From assembly GCA_040905665.1 (NCBI GenBank), contig JBBDRD010000026.1:1-64000 (forward strand): DNA of 64,000 nt, given 5' to 3'. Below the pieces are notes generated by a model. That model was not told the origin of the DNA. It made no database searches and saw only the letters and a list, made by a program, of their open reading frames with translations. This document shows, one piece after another, positions 33,157 to 43,000 of the stretch; positions within the stretch are counted from its first letter, which is position 1, and each line of letters opens with the position of its first letter. The position numbers and the translations under genes were made by a program. This DNA comes from DASVCN01 sp040905665. GTDB taxonomy: Bacteria; Deinococcota; Deinococci; Deinococcales; Trueperaceae.

Positions 33157-33750
33157 TCAAGCGGCTTCGAGGCATTTTTTGTAGCGGTTGGTGAGTTCGG
33201 GTAGGGGGCGGCGTTGGTGCTCGATGTCGGAGGTGCGGGCGGGGTACTGTTGAGCGCTCGTGCAGCTTGGCTTTGGCTGATGTTCTTGGCTTCGCGTAGG
33301 TGCTTTTGCTCCTCGTCCTCAGTTGTGGTGGTGTGTTCGCGGGTGAGGGCGCGGTAAGCCTCTCGGGCGATGGCGCGTTTGAGGCAGCGCATTATCTCTC
33401 TGGTGCGTTTCCCTTCGTGGGTTCTGCATCGACGTACTCTCGTGTTCGCGGGTCGTGTCGCATGCGGATGAGGGCTTTGCGGTGCAGGGCGCTGTTGCCT
33501 CGCCTGTCACCGCTGCGATTGAGGCGAAAGCCGCCTCGTTGAGGATCCGGTGCGGGTTACCGCCGGCGGTGACGACGAGTTGCGCAGCGACTATCGTTCC
33601 GGCGCCGTAAATGGCCAGCACCTGCGGGTAGTGGCTGATCAGGATGGTGTGCATCTGCCGTTTGAGGTGGTCAGCTTTCTTCCTGGCGTCCTCGATGGTG
33701 CGGGCTAGTTGCTGCAGGGTGCACATGATGTCGTGAGATCCGGTGTCCAC
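33157..33750 (-). pseudogene. IS110-family transposase remnant
   Basis: Only the C-terminal (transposase_20) half survives and it is spread over three frames. One frame has the helix-hairpin region IYGAGTIVAAQLVVTAGGNP followed by LNEAAF. After an internal deletion another frame continues LNRSGDRRGNSALHR and MRHDPRTREYV. A third has IMRCLKRAIAREAYRAL, and the last, PLPELTNRYKKCLEAA, ends at the stop. The DEDD catalytic N-terminus and the element ends are gone. The remnant cannot move itself and marks an old insertion. Confidence 0.8.
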
Positions 33751-33771
33751 GATGTCCCGAGATCACACACC

Positions 33772-34074
33772 AACAACGCAGACCGCCGCTACCAAGAAGC
33801 CCTATTTGCCAGCTACAGCCAGCAGCAGTACCTCTTGCGGGCGACTCAATTCCTCGACCTCTGCAGAAGCGGCGATCTCCTCAGGGGAATGTGGGATGTA
33901 GCGGACATCCAATGGTGGTGGCGTGATGGCGGGTACGAAGACCCGGAGAGGCAGCTCTTCCTCGAGTCGGAGGACGGGGACGTCCACGCGATGGTCCTCT
34001 TATCTGAAGCGTATAAGACATTCGACTATGAGGTGAAACCAGGACTGACGGAGACAGGCGTTGATTCCGTTTGA
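33772..34074 (+). pseudogene. Truncated GNAT-family acetyltransferase fragment
   Basis: About 100 residues resemble the N-terminal half of a GNAT protein: QQYLLRATQFLDLCRS, DIQWWWRDGGYEDPERQLFL and VHAMVLLSEAYKTFDYEV. The acetyl-CoA-binding (R/Q)xxGxG/A half is missing, replaced by a stop. The upstream end abuts the IS110 remnant. The family assignment is from pattern memory; it could also be a short unrelated protein. Confidence 0.45.
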
Positions 34075-34112
34075 TTCCGGCCGGGCATCCCTGCTTGAAA
34101 GCGGGCGCCAGG

Positions 34113-35345
34113 TTACGGACCGCCAGCGGCACGACCGGCCAGCAGGTTTGAAGTGAAGCGCGATATGTCTTCAGCGAGACCGGGATGGGCGCCTGGATGC
34201 GGTGCCTCGTTGGTTACGTTCGCAAGCGTGGTATCGAGGACTTCGTCGACTATACGTTCAGCATCTCCAAGCCCCCAGGCCATTCCTTCACGAATCAGGT
34301 GAGAACGAGTAACTGCGCTATGACGGTACTCCCCATCGACTGCTAGGGCCAGCTCTCCGTCGTTCGCCTGATGGGTTTGCGGGACGAAATCATAACCAGG
34401 AGCCAGCGTAATCGTACCGTCGCGGTGATGCAGCAGGGAAATATTCTTGGCATGCATATCCAAGTTGCCCAATGCTACGGACAGTACGACCATGCGCAGC
34501 AGATTGTCTAGCGCATTCGGGTCTCCAATCTCCGACAGCACCTTCGCAATGCGCGCCAGGCTCACTTTTCCGCCATAGCTCTGGTACTTCTGATCACCGC
34601 TTGCTCCGAGAACCTGGTTAAAGTCCTCCTGGTGGATGCGTCCTTGTGGCGCAGACGGCGAGCGATCGTAGCGTTCGATCACCACAGCGGGGATGCCGTC
34701 GAATTCCTCGACCCAAGTCTGGAACGCCGCCAATCCAACAGCGCGGGTGAATCGTGACCCGTATTCTTCGTCGAAAATAACCGTGGGGTAGTCCCGTGAC
34801 AGCGGCTTTAGGATGTGTGTGGACGGATGACCGTCAAGTGCTTGGCTCCAGCCGCCCGCGTTGCGTACGAGCACAATCTTGTCTTGCACCCCTGCCAGCG
34901 AGGACTTGCCGCCTCTGGGCTTGTTGCCGAGAGGATATTCCTGTACATTCTCGAGTAGTTTCGCGACACCGGTCGTGGTCAGCGACTCGAGCCTTGGCTG
35001 CCTGGGTTCCCCGGGAACTTCCGGATCCCAAATCTGCAGCGCACCGGCAACATCCCGACCATACTTACGAATCAGGCCAATAACGTCATGCGCTGGCAGG
35101 CGGGCTTCCTGAGCCAGCCTGCTCAACATCCGCCCCTCAGGAAGCAGCTCCTGGAAGAAGTTCCGCCGTCGTTCCTTATGCGCGCGGGTCGGCACGACCA
35201 CAAGTGGGATGGCGACCGACAGGATGGGGCTATCTATTCCGAAGACCTCCACAGCATTCCGAGTGCATACCAGGTCGAAAGTGCGCCAGTCACCAGCAAG
35301 CACACCGACCTGGGTCCCGTACAGCTGCACGATCAAGTCAGCCAC
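34113..35345 (-). CDS. hipA: HipA-like serine/threonine kinase toxin
   Basis: A 410-residue type II toxin kinase. The N-terminal subdomain starts MADLIVQLYGTQVGVLAGDW. The glycine-rich loop region is GKSSLAGVQDKIVLV (about residue 144), with a Lys-containing HILKPLSRDYP after it. The catalytic GNLDMHAKNISLL (about 293) and metal-binding APGYDFVP (about 315) follow. Homologues phosphorylate glutamyl-tRNA synthetase or related targets. It overlaps the antitoxin gene by 8 bp downstream of it. The catalytic residues are intact, so it is probably active. Confidence 0.92.
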   Translation of the reverse strand: MADLIVQLYGTQVGVLAGDWRTFDLVCTRNAVEVFGIDSPILSVAIPLVVVPTRAHKERRRNFFQELLPEGRMLSRLAQEARLPAHDVIGLIRKYGRDVAGALQIWDPEVPGEPRQPRLESLTTTGVAKLLENVQEYPLGNKPRGGKSSLAGVQDKIVLVRNAGGWSQALDGHPSTHILKPLSRDYPTVIFDEEYGSRFTRAVGLAAFQTWVEEFDGIPAVVIERYDRSPSAPQGRIHQEDFNQVLGASGDQKYQSYGGKVSLARIAKVLSEIGDPNALDNLLRMVVLSVALGNLDMHAKNISLLHHRDGTITLAPGYDFVPQTHQANDGELALAVDGEYRHSAVTRSHLIREGMAWGLGDAERIVDEVLDTTLANVTNEAPHPGAHPGLAEDISRFTSNLLAGRAAGGP

Positions 35346-35577
35346 GGCCGTTAGGCGCCTTGATCGTGGCGGTCAGCTCCACCCCGGTTTCTCGCATCAA
35401 CGCGAACAGGCGGTCCATGAAGATCGAGGGTTTGCCAGCCTCAATCTCCCAGATATAGCGTTGCGAGGTGTTAAGGCGCTTGGCAAGCTCGCGCTGACTC
35501 AGGCCGGTCAGAAGTCGCGCCTGCTGTAAAATGCGGCCTAAGGACTTCGCGCTGGTAACTTTCCCCGTGAACTCCAC
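35338..35577 (-). CDS. hipB: HipB-like HTH antitoxin
   Basis: A 79-residue XRE-type repressor and antitoxin. The HTH reads LLTGLSQRELAKRLNTSQRYIWEIEAGKPS. I chose GTG 35577 because GGAGGT lies 7 nt upstream; a GTG at 35586 would leave no room for a ribosome site. It would bind HipA and repress its own promoter through the three GACTAC-N6-GTAGTC sites at 35594-35665. Confidence 0.9.
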   Translation of the reverse strand: MEFTGKVTSAKSLGRILQQARLLTGLSQRELAKRLNTSQRYIWEIEAGKPSIFMDRLFALMRETGVELTATIKAPNGRG

Positions 35578-35593
35578 AGCACCCACCTCCCAG

Positions 35594-35665
35594 GACTACC
35601 AAATCGTAGTCATTGTATCTGACTACGATTTGGTAGTCAATTAGCGCGACTACGAAAGTGTAGTC
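35594..35665. promoter_or_regulatory. Three phased HipB operators
   Basis: GACTAC-N6-GTAGTC occurs at 35594-35611, 35621-35638 and 35648-35665. Centres are exactly 27 bp apart, so the helix face shifts by about half a turn each time. The first two sites plus spacer form a perfect 19-bp inverted repeat. They cover the start point, the promoter core and the region upstream of -35. Confidence 0.85.
35612..35640 (-). promoter_or_regulatory. hipBA promoter
   Basis: On the minus strand TTGACT (35635-35640) and TACAAT (35612-35617) are separated by 17 bp. The middle operator fills the spacer and overlaps the -35 box; the first operator covers the predicted start point. Confidence 0.8.
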
Positions 35666-35852
35666 AATATACATCTTAGGAGGCCCTCCTCCCCAGACGA
35701 GGTCGGCAACGAAGAAGTAACCATCGAGCGACCGGCTAAGCAAAGTTTAGAAACGGAATCCATCCAGACAGGCCTAGTCTGGGCACGACATTTGCTTGAC
35801 TAGACGTTCAGAATTCTGGCAGAACCGTTGAACTTTCTAATGGCCCGACTAG

Positions 35853-36359
35853 CAACTGGCTCAGGCTTTTGGCCTGCCACGGTTCACCCTGTCCGTCGAT
35901 GCGGTCATCTCTCCTGCCACCCCAACCGACGAGATTCTTGGCTCCATGGAAGAGACGAAGGCCGACATCCTCCTGGTAGGCCATCTTCACGAGCCCATGC
36001 TCCGCGCGGCCGACGATCTGCTGGTCGTCCATTCCGGGAGCGTAGGCTGGCCACGCCTGAGGCCGGATGGCTTGCGGGCACCGGTGGCCTCGTTCGCCGT
36101 ACTCGATTGTAATGCCGAAGGCTCCAGCCTCAGCTTCCACTGGGTTCGCTACCCCTTCGAAAGGTTGCGGCGCGACGTGATCGAGGGCGGGATGCCAAAC
36201 GGAGAGTGGTACCTGCCAGCACTGGTAGACGCCGTAGGCCGCTTACGGGGCGCTGTCATGGTCACGAGCTTCATGCCGGGCCATCTGCTCGAGCTTCTCC
36301 TGCTGAAACGGCGGGCGACGATCTGCTGGCGGAAGGGTTATCGTCGGTCATCGGAGTGA
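35853..36359 (+). pseudogene. Metallophosphoesterase, N-terminally truncated
   Basis: The reading frame is open from 35853 (a TAG precedes it) to 36359. It carries PTDEILGSM and then the last metal motif GHLHEPML and VVHSGSVGWPR of the YfcE/MPP family. The DxH, GDxxD and GNHD motifs that should precede it are absent. The first ATG inside is 35946. It cannot form a complete active site. It abuts a fragment of an alcohol dehydrogenase (next entry). Confidence 0.7.
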
Positions 36360-36360
36360 A

Positions 36361-36735
36361 ATGAGCAGAGTCGTCGTCTTCACCTCGCCCAGAAGCATCG
36401 CGATCGAGGAGAGCGCCGATCCGCCGCTCCAGGGGAAAGAAGTGCGCCTCCGCACCCTCTACTCGGGGATAAGCGCCGGCACCGAGCTCACCGCCTACCG
36501 GCGGGGGAGCAACCCCTACCTGCACAAGCGCTGGGATGCCGACAGGCCCTCTCTCAGAATGGTGGTTGACGCTCTTCGACCGGCTTGCGGCAAGACCAGA
36601 CGGGCTCAGGCGCTCGCTTCGAGGATCACCGTGGCAACGCGCCACTGCACCAGCGTGTTGGCGAGGCGCCGCAGTCGTCTCTCCAGCTCGCGCACCTCGT
36701 CCTCTGCGAGTAGTTGGGCCAGCCGGGCCGCGTAA
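36361..36735 (+). pseudogene. Zn-dependent alcohol dehydrogenase, N-terminal fragment
   Basis: The ATG follows the metallophosphoesterase stop by one base. About 62 residues match the N-terminus of medium-chain dehydrogenases (MSRVVVFTSPRSIAIEE, VRLRTLYSGISAGTELTAY, NPYLHKRWDA). After about 36550 the similarity ends and the frame runs antisense into the 3' end of rarA. The NAD-binding domain is missing, so this is a deletion junction with rarA. Confidence 0.65.
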
Positions 36736-38813
36736 GAGCCTGATTGGGCTTCGGCAGGAAACCAGCCATCCAGCATCGCCGGGGTGATCCGGCGGCCGAA
36801 TGATGCCACATGCTCGTGTGACCGCACGTCCGTGAAACCCGCTTCACGCAGCGCTGCCAGTGCCCCCTCCGGCTGCCACCGGAAGCGCGCTTCGCTCGCT
36901 TCCCGATAGATCTCCTCCTCGGCCTGAGCCCAACGCTCGACCACCTCCTCGTCCGTGCCTGCTCTGTCCACCAAGCGGTAAAGCCGTTGACCCCCTGCCG
37001 GGTAAGGTTCTGCCATTACGAGCTTGCCTCCCTCGTTCAACAGTAGCCGCAACCCACCTGCCAGCTGGCCAACGCCTGGCGTTTCGCCCAACAATTCTCG
37101 GCCCAGGACTACGTCGAAGCGCACCTGATGCTCCGCGTCGAGATCGAGTCGCTCTCTCAGGGAAGCGAGCGTGCCAGACACCACGACCGGTCGCTCGAGC
37201 TCGGGAAGTGCAGCGGCCTGCTGCTCGAGGGCCCTGGCCTCACGGGCGTCGGCCGCCAAGCTCCATACCTGACCCTCCGGCGCCCGCCTCACCGCCTCCC
37301 AGGTGAGCAAACCGCTACCGGCATGGAGGTCGAGCACCAGGTGATGACGCTGCACGCGGGCCAGTTCGAAAAGCCTGTCGCGCAACTCGGCGAGCCGCTC
37401 GCCGGATTGACTCACCGTTCGCTGCAACCACTGGTCCCGCTCCCTGTCGACCGGTCCGCCTGTCAGCACCTCGGGCGGCGCTCCGAACTCCGGCTCCAGC
37501 ATGGCCGCCAGTTGCGCCTCCCGGCGACGAGCCACCTCGTCCTTCAGGCGCCGCTCGAAGCCCTGTTCGCCGGGCCGGTAGAACACCTTGCCTTGCAGCG
37601 CTTCGGGCAGGTACTGCTGCGCTATCCAGTGATCCCGATAGGCGTGAGGGTACATGTAGCCTTCGCCGTGCCCAAAACCCTCCTTGTCTCGTGAGGCGTC
37701 GCGCAGGTGATTCGGTACCTCCGCCTCGCGTTCGCGCTCGATCGCCGATAGCGCGTCGAAGAATCCCATGGTGGAGTTGCTCTTGGGGGCGGTGGCGAGG
37801 TAGAGCGCGGCCTGCGAAAGGTGGAAGCGGCCTTCGGGCATGCCCACGTAATCGAACGCCTGTGCCGCGGCAATAACCTGCTGTAGCGCTTCGGGCGAAG
37901 CCAGGCCCACATCCTCCGAGGCGAAAATGATCATGCGGCGAAAGATGAACCGCGGATCCTCCCCGGCGTAGACCATCTTGCCCATCCAGTAGAGCGCCGC
38001 GTCGGGATCGGAACCGCGCAAGCTCTTGATGAAGGCGCTGATGGTGTCGAAATGGGCGTCGCCCTCCTTGTCGTAGAGCACTGCCCGGCGCTGGATGCTC
38101 TCCTCGGCAACTTCTATGTTGATTCGAAGGACGCCATCCTCGCCAGGCGACGTGGTAGTAACCGCCAGCTCGAGCGCGTTCAGCAGCGCCCGCGCATCGC
38201 CGTTGGCCACGTTCACCAGGTGCTCGAGCGCGTCGTCCGCGATCTCGACCGTCAGTCGGCCGTAGCCGCGCTCCTCGTCGGCCAAAGCCTGTCGCGCCAC
38301 GGCGCGCAGATCCTCGGCCTCCAACGGCTTGAGCTGAAAGATTCGCGAGCGACTGACCAGCGCCTTGTTCACCTCGAAGTAGGGGTTCTCGGTGGTAGCG
38401 CCGATGAGTATCACCGTGCCGTTCTCCACCCAGGGCAAGAGGGCGTCCTGCTGCGCTTTGTTGAAGCGGTGAACCTCGTCGACGAACAGGATCGTTCGGC
38501 GTCCCATGCGCTGCCGCTCGCCCGCGTCCTTGACCGCTTCGCGAATGTCTTTTACGCCTGAGAGAACCGCATTGAGGGCGGTGAAGTGCGCCTTCGTGGA
38601 GTTGGCTATGACCCTGGCCAGCGTAGTCTTGCCGGTACCGGGTGGACCGTAGACGATGAGGCTGGAGAGCTGGTCGGCCTGGATCGCCCGGCGCAGCAGC
38701 CGTCCGGGAGCAAGGATGTGGCCCTGGCCGATGAACTCGTCGAGCGTGCGGGGCCGCATTCGTGCGGCCAACGGCTGGTCCAGGTCGTTCTGGAAGAGGC
38801 TGCGCTCGCTCAT
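36606..38813 (-). CDS. rarA: RarA/MgsA AAA+ ATPase fused to a methyltransferase-like domain
   Basis: A 735-residue protein. Residues 1-430 are RarA, a clamp-loader-like ATPase acting at stalled forks: LAARMRPRTLDEFIGQGH, Walker A YGPPGTGKTTLARV near 55, Walker B ILFVDEVHRFNK near 107, and the C-terminal tetramerisation region with DPDAALYWMGKMVYAGEDPR. About 300 extra residues follow with motif I LVLDLHAGSGLL of class I SAM methyltransferases. The fused domain has no visible NPPY catalytic motif. RarA fused to an unknown domain is known in some bacteria, notably cyanobacteria. It lies 52 nt downstream of the radical SAM gene on the same strand. Confidence 0.9.
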   Translation of the reverse strand: MSERSLFQNDLDQPLAARMRPRTLDEFIGQGHILAPGRLLRRAIQADQLSSLIVYGPPGTGKTTLARVIANSTKAHFTALNAVLSGVKDIREAVKDAGERQRMGRRTILFVDEVHRFNKAQQDALLPWVENGTVILIGATTENPYFEVNKALVSRSRIFQLKPLEAEDLRAVARQALADEERGYGRLTVEIADDALEHLVNVANGDARALLNALELAVTTTSPGEDGVLRINIEVAEESIQRRAVLYDKEGDAHFDTISAFIKSLRGSDPDAALYWMGKMVYAGEDPRFIFRRMIIFASEDVGLASPEALQQVIAAAQAFDYVGMPEGRFHLSQAALYLATAPKSNSTMGFFDALSAIEREREAEVPNHLRDASRDKEGFGHGEGYMYPHAYRDHWIAQQYLPEALQGKVFYRPGEQGFERRLKDEVARRREAQLAAMLEPEFGAPPEVLTGGPVDRERDQWLQRTVSQSGERLAELRDRLFELARVQRHHLVLDLHAGSGLLTWEAVRRAPEGQVWSLAADAREARALEQQAAALPELERPVVVSGTLASLRERLDLDAEHQVRFDVVLGRELLGETPGVGQLAGGLRLLLNEGGKLVMAEPYPAGGQRLYRLVDRAGTDEEVVERWAQAEEEIYREASEARFRWQPEGALAALREAGFTDVRSHEHVASFGRRITPAMLDGWFPAEAQSGSYAARLAQLLAEDEVRELERRLRRLANTLVQWRVATVILEASA

Positions 38814-38865
38814 GAGGCGCCAAGTGCTCCGTCAAGTTTGAGGCGATGCAAAAGAGCGCGCTTTG

Positions 38866-40005
38866 TCATTGCCCCCCGAACAGACCCGGCTGGCTGCTCG
38901 AGCCCGGCGCCTGAAAGTGCTCGCAGCTGAGCAGAAAGGAACGCTCCGAGAGCCCGTTGCGCTTCCTGCTGACGTGAAACATCGCGCGAATGCTCTCGGC
39001 GTACGGCCCCTCGCCCGTCATTCGCTTGCCGAAGGAGCTCTCGTTGAGCTTGCCACCGCGGGCCTCGCGCAATCTGCCAAGTACCTTCTCCTTGCGCTCT
39101 GGGTAGTGTGCCTCGAGCCATCCCAGGAAGATCGGCTCGACGGCGCCCGGAAGCCGCACCAGGATGAAGTGGGCGGTTGTGGCCCCAGCCTCGGCCGCGG
39201 CCTCGAGGATCGCCGGGATCTCCTGGTCGTTGAGACCCGGGATGACCGGCGCGATGTTGACGCTCACCGGAATTCCCGCGGCGCTCAGCTCCCTCACCGC
39301 GTCGACACGCCGCGGTCCGGTGCTGGTTCGCGGCTCGAGCTTCCGGCGCAACTCCTCGTTGAGCGTCGTGATGGATAGGGTCACGTGGGAGGCATCGTAC
39401 TCGGCGAGCTCGGCCAGGATGTCGATGTCGCGGGTGACGAGGTGGTTCTTGGTGATCACGCTAACGGGATGCCGGAAGTCGCGCAATACCTCCAGGCAGG
39501 AGCGAGTGAGTTTCAAGCGCCGCTCGATGGGCTGATAGGGGTCGGTCACGCCCGAGAGCAACATCGTCTTGGGCTGCCATGAAGGCTTGCGCAGCTCGCG
39601 CTCGAGCAGCTTGGGCGCGTCCTCCTTCACCATGATCATCCGCTCGAAGTCGAGTCCGGGTGAGAACCCGAGGTACTCGTGGGTCGGGCGGGCGTAACAG
39701 TAGGCGCAACCATGCTCGCATCCGCGGTAAGGGTTGAGCGACACGTCGAAGGGGATGTCGGGGCTGCTGTTGCGGCTTATTACCGAGCGGGTGCTGTCGC
39801 GCAGGAAGCGTGTGCGACGGTCAACGTCGTCTTCTGGCTCGAAGGCATCAGGGTCGGGCTGGTACACACGCGAAGCGAAGCGCGAATCAGGATTACCCGC
39901 AGCGCCGCGCCCGCGCGGGGGAGCGCGGCGCGGAACAGCCGTATCCAGCGCGACATCGTCGAGTGAGTCTTCAGAACGATCTTCGATGCGACCCCGCCTC
40001 GGCAT
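38866..40005 (-). CDS. PA0069-family radical SAM protein
   Basis: A 379-residue SplB-like radical SAM protein. After a charged N-terminal tail (about 1-75), the Fe-S motif is CEHGCAYCYA (CX3CX2C, about residue 95) within NPYRGCEHGCAYCYARPTHE. SGVTDPYQPIERRLKLTR and the SVNIAPVIPGLND segment are typical of the PA0069/Rv2578c group. Substrate unknown in the whole family. The ATG has TATTAT 7 nt upstream and no classical ribosome site. Confidence 0.88.
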   Translation of the reverse strand: MPRRGRIEDRSEDSLDDVALDTAVPRRAPPRGRGAAGNPDSRFASRVYQPDPDAFEPEDDVDRRTRFLRDSTRSVISRNSSPDIPFDVSLNPYRGCEHGCAYCYARPTHEYLGFSPGLDFERMIMVKEDAPKLLERELRKPSWQPKTMLLSGVTDPYQPIERRLKLTRSCLEVLRDFRHPVSVITKNHLVTRDIDILAELAEYDASHVTLSITTLNEELRRKLEPRTSTGPRRVDAVRELSAAGIPVSVNIAPVIPGLNDQEIPAILEAAAEAGATTAHFILVRLPGAVEPIFLGWLEAHYPERKEKVLGRLREARGGKLNESSFGKRMTGEGPYAESIRAMFHVSRKRNGLSERSFLLSCEHFQAPGSSSQPGLFGGQ

Positions 40006-40012
40006 ACCTTAA

Positions 40013-40018
40013 ATAATA
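40013..40018 (-). promoter_or_regulatory. -10 box before the radical SAM gene
   Basis: TATTAT on the minus strand lies 7 nt before the ATG, the leaderless arrangement. TAAGG occupies the gap but is too close to act as a normal ribosome site. Confidence 0.45.
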
Positions 40019-40079
40019 AGTGATCGAGGAGTCCAGCTGTACAGCGCGGCCTACCTTCGCCTAGTCGCCTGCACGAAAG

Positions 40080-43000
40080 TCAAGCTCGTTCCCCTTCGCC
40101 GCTAACCGTTTCACCGCTCACCGTTTCACCGCTAACCGTTTCACCGCTAACCGTTTCACCGCTCATCGTCTCACCACCGCTCGACGTTCCGCGACTCGTC
40201 TTTTCACCGCTAACCGTCTCACCGCCGATTGTTTCACCACCGATGGTTTCACCGCTCAGCGTGAAGTAGAAGCTCGCCCCCTTTCCCGGCTCGCCGTCGG
40301 CCCAGACCCTGCCCCCATGCTTGTGGACGATACGTTGAACGGTCGCCAGACCGATGCCGGTGCCGTCGAATTTTTTGGATTGGTGCAGGCGCTGAAACGG
40401 TGCGAACATTTTATCGCCGTACCTCATGTCGAAACCGATGCCGTTGTCGCGCAGCACGAAGACTGACTGACCGTCTTGACGGCGCATCCGGACTTCGACC
40501 CGGGCCTCCTCCCGGCTCTCCTCCGGGTCACCAGTGAACTTCCAGGCATTCTGCAGCAGGTTCACCAGGACGATGCGCAGGAGGTCTTTGTCCCCGTAGG
40601 CAGTCATGTCGTCGTCGATGTCTACCGTCACAGCGCGGTTGGGCTCGCGCTCGCGCAGATCCTCCACGACGGCGCGGGCGAGTTCGCTCAGATCGACCTC
40701 CTGTGGCTTCATCCGGGCATGGGTCAAGCGGGAGAGTTCGAGCAGGTCGTCTATGAGGTTACCCATGCGATCCGCGCCGTTACGGATGCGCTCCAGGTAG
40801 TGCTTGCCTTCCTCGCCCAGCTTGTCACCGTAGTCCTCGAGGAGTACCTGGCTGAAACCATCGAGGCCCCGCAGAGGGGTCCTCAGGTCGTGCGACACCG
40901 AGTAGTTGAAGGATTCCAGCTCCGCATTCAGAGCCTGCAGATCAGCCGTCCGCTCCCTCACCCGCTGCTCCAGCACCTCCTTCGCCTCTAGGAGGAGCCG
41001 CTCCTCCTGCCTGGACTCGGTGACGTCTTCGAATGCCAGCAGGATCGTCTCTGTGTGACCGCCTTCCTGGTAGAGCCGCCTGGCGTTGAGCATCAGGATC
41101 CGGGGCCCAATGTCGGGAAAGTCGTGCCGAACCTCGTAGTCCTCCACCGTGCTGCTCTTGGGCAGCACGGTGGAGAGCAGCTTTCTGAGTTCGGGTATGT
41201 CCCACTGCCCCGAGCCGAGCTCATAGATGAACTTGCCCTCAGTCTGCTCCGGCGACACCTGGAAGGTCCGATAGAAGGCGCCACTCGCCGACACGACTCG
41301 CAGGTCGCCATCAAGCACTGCCAGCGGTTCGCGCATCGTGTCCAAGATCCCCTGGGCGTGCGCCCTTGCTGTCTCGGTGCGCTCCTCCGCGTGCTTGCGC
41401 TCGGTGATCTCGGCGAGCGTGATCACCACGCCGTCGATCCCGTCGTCGACGGTGTGGTAGGGAAGGATGCGGGTGAGAAACCAGTCGCCGGTTTTGCTGA
41501 CGATCTCACGCTCGAGGTTGTTGTGGCTCTCGTTGACCTCCTGAGCGCCCCGTAGCAGTTCGACTTCGTGGAATCGCTGTGCGACGTGCGCCAAGGGACG
41601 GCCGATGTCACCCGGAATCAGGTGGAAAAGCTCGGTTGCCCTGGGGGTGTAGCGCCGGAGTCGCAGTTCGCCGTCCAGAAAGAGGGTGGCGACGTCGGTG
41701 CTGTTGATCAGGTTGTTCAATACGCTGTTGGCCTCCGAGGCCTCCGCGATCTTGATCCTCAGCTCCTGGTTGACAGTGGTCAGCTCTTCATTGCTCGACT
41801 GCAGTTCCTCCTTGCTGGTCTCCAGCTCCTCGCCGGTCGTCTGCAGCTCCTCATTTATCGACTGCATCTCCTCGTTGGACGCGCGCAGCTCGGATGTGGC
41901 GGTCTCGAGTTCATCGATGGTCTCGTTCATCGATTTCTTGGTCCCGGTGAGTTCCGCTTCAAGCTCCTCGATAGCGGAGGCGCCGTCGTTCTTGCTTGGC
42001 CGCCGCCTTTTCCCTGCGGCCGGCCTAGCGTCGCTCGCGTCCGTTTCCCTCTCCGTTGCGGCCTCGACGTCTTCGAAGGTGACCAGCAGCATGCCGCCCG
42101 AGTCGGCGACGGGGTCGGCCGTGAGGTTCACGGCCTTCACGCCGCCGTTGGTTCCCACCTGCGCGCGCCGGGTTACCGCTTCGCCCAGCCGCTTGGCTTG
42201 ATGGAGTGCTGTGCGCAGATCGAGCCGCAGCCCGTCGCGGGCCAGCTCGAAAATCTCTCGCGTCGGTTCACCTTGGGCAAGTTCCAGGTAGGTGCCGATG
42301 CGCCCAGTGACGTAAACGATGGTGTAGCTGTCGTCGACCACGACCGAGGGGGGCGCGTAGCGCTTGAGCAGGAGCCGCTGGGCAAGCTCGCCCACGCTGG
42401 TCCCCTTGCCCGCAATTTCCTTGGCCTGATTCGCGGCCGGCCCTGTCCTCATTGGGCTGCTGATGGGAAACGACATGACCTCGGAGGCGCCCGGGCGCCT
42501 CCGAAATAGCTTGGCCTTCCGGTCGACCTCGGCGAACTTCTCTACCGCCTTGCCGGGCGACTCCGAAACGCCCAGAAGGAGGTAGCCATCAAGCTTGAGC
42601 GCATATTGAAAGATGGCGAAGACCTTGCGCTGGACCTCCTCATTCAGGTAGATGAGCAGGTTGCGACAGGAGACGAGGTCGAGTTTGGCGAAGGGCGGAT
42701 CCCGGAGCAGGTTATGGCTGGTAAAGAGCACCATCTCCCTGAGTCCCTGTTGGACTCGGTAACCGCTGTTTTCCCTGACGAAGTAGCGCTCGAGTCGTTC
42801 CGCTGACAGTTCCGAGGCAATCGCGGTGGGGTATTGCCCGCGCCGGCCGGTCCGCAGCGCCGCCTCGTCGATGTCGGTGGCAAAGAGCTGCAGCTGAGGA
42901 GGCTGATCCAGCTTGGCGCACGCCTCCGTGAGCAGGATCGCCAACGAATACGCCTCCTCGCCGCTGGCGCAGCCCGGCACCCACACGCGCACCGTCTCAC

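Noticed and set aside
37315..38835. A 506-codon minus-strand frame overlapping rarA
   Set aside because: It is out of frame with the RarA motifs and Arg/Pro/Gly-rich, a frame-shifted shadow in G+C-rich DNA.
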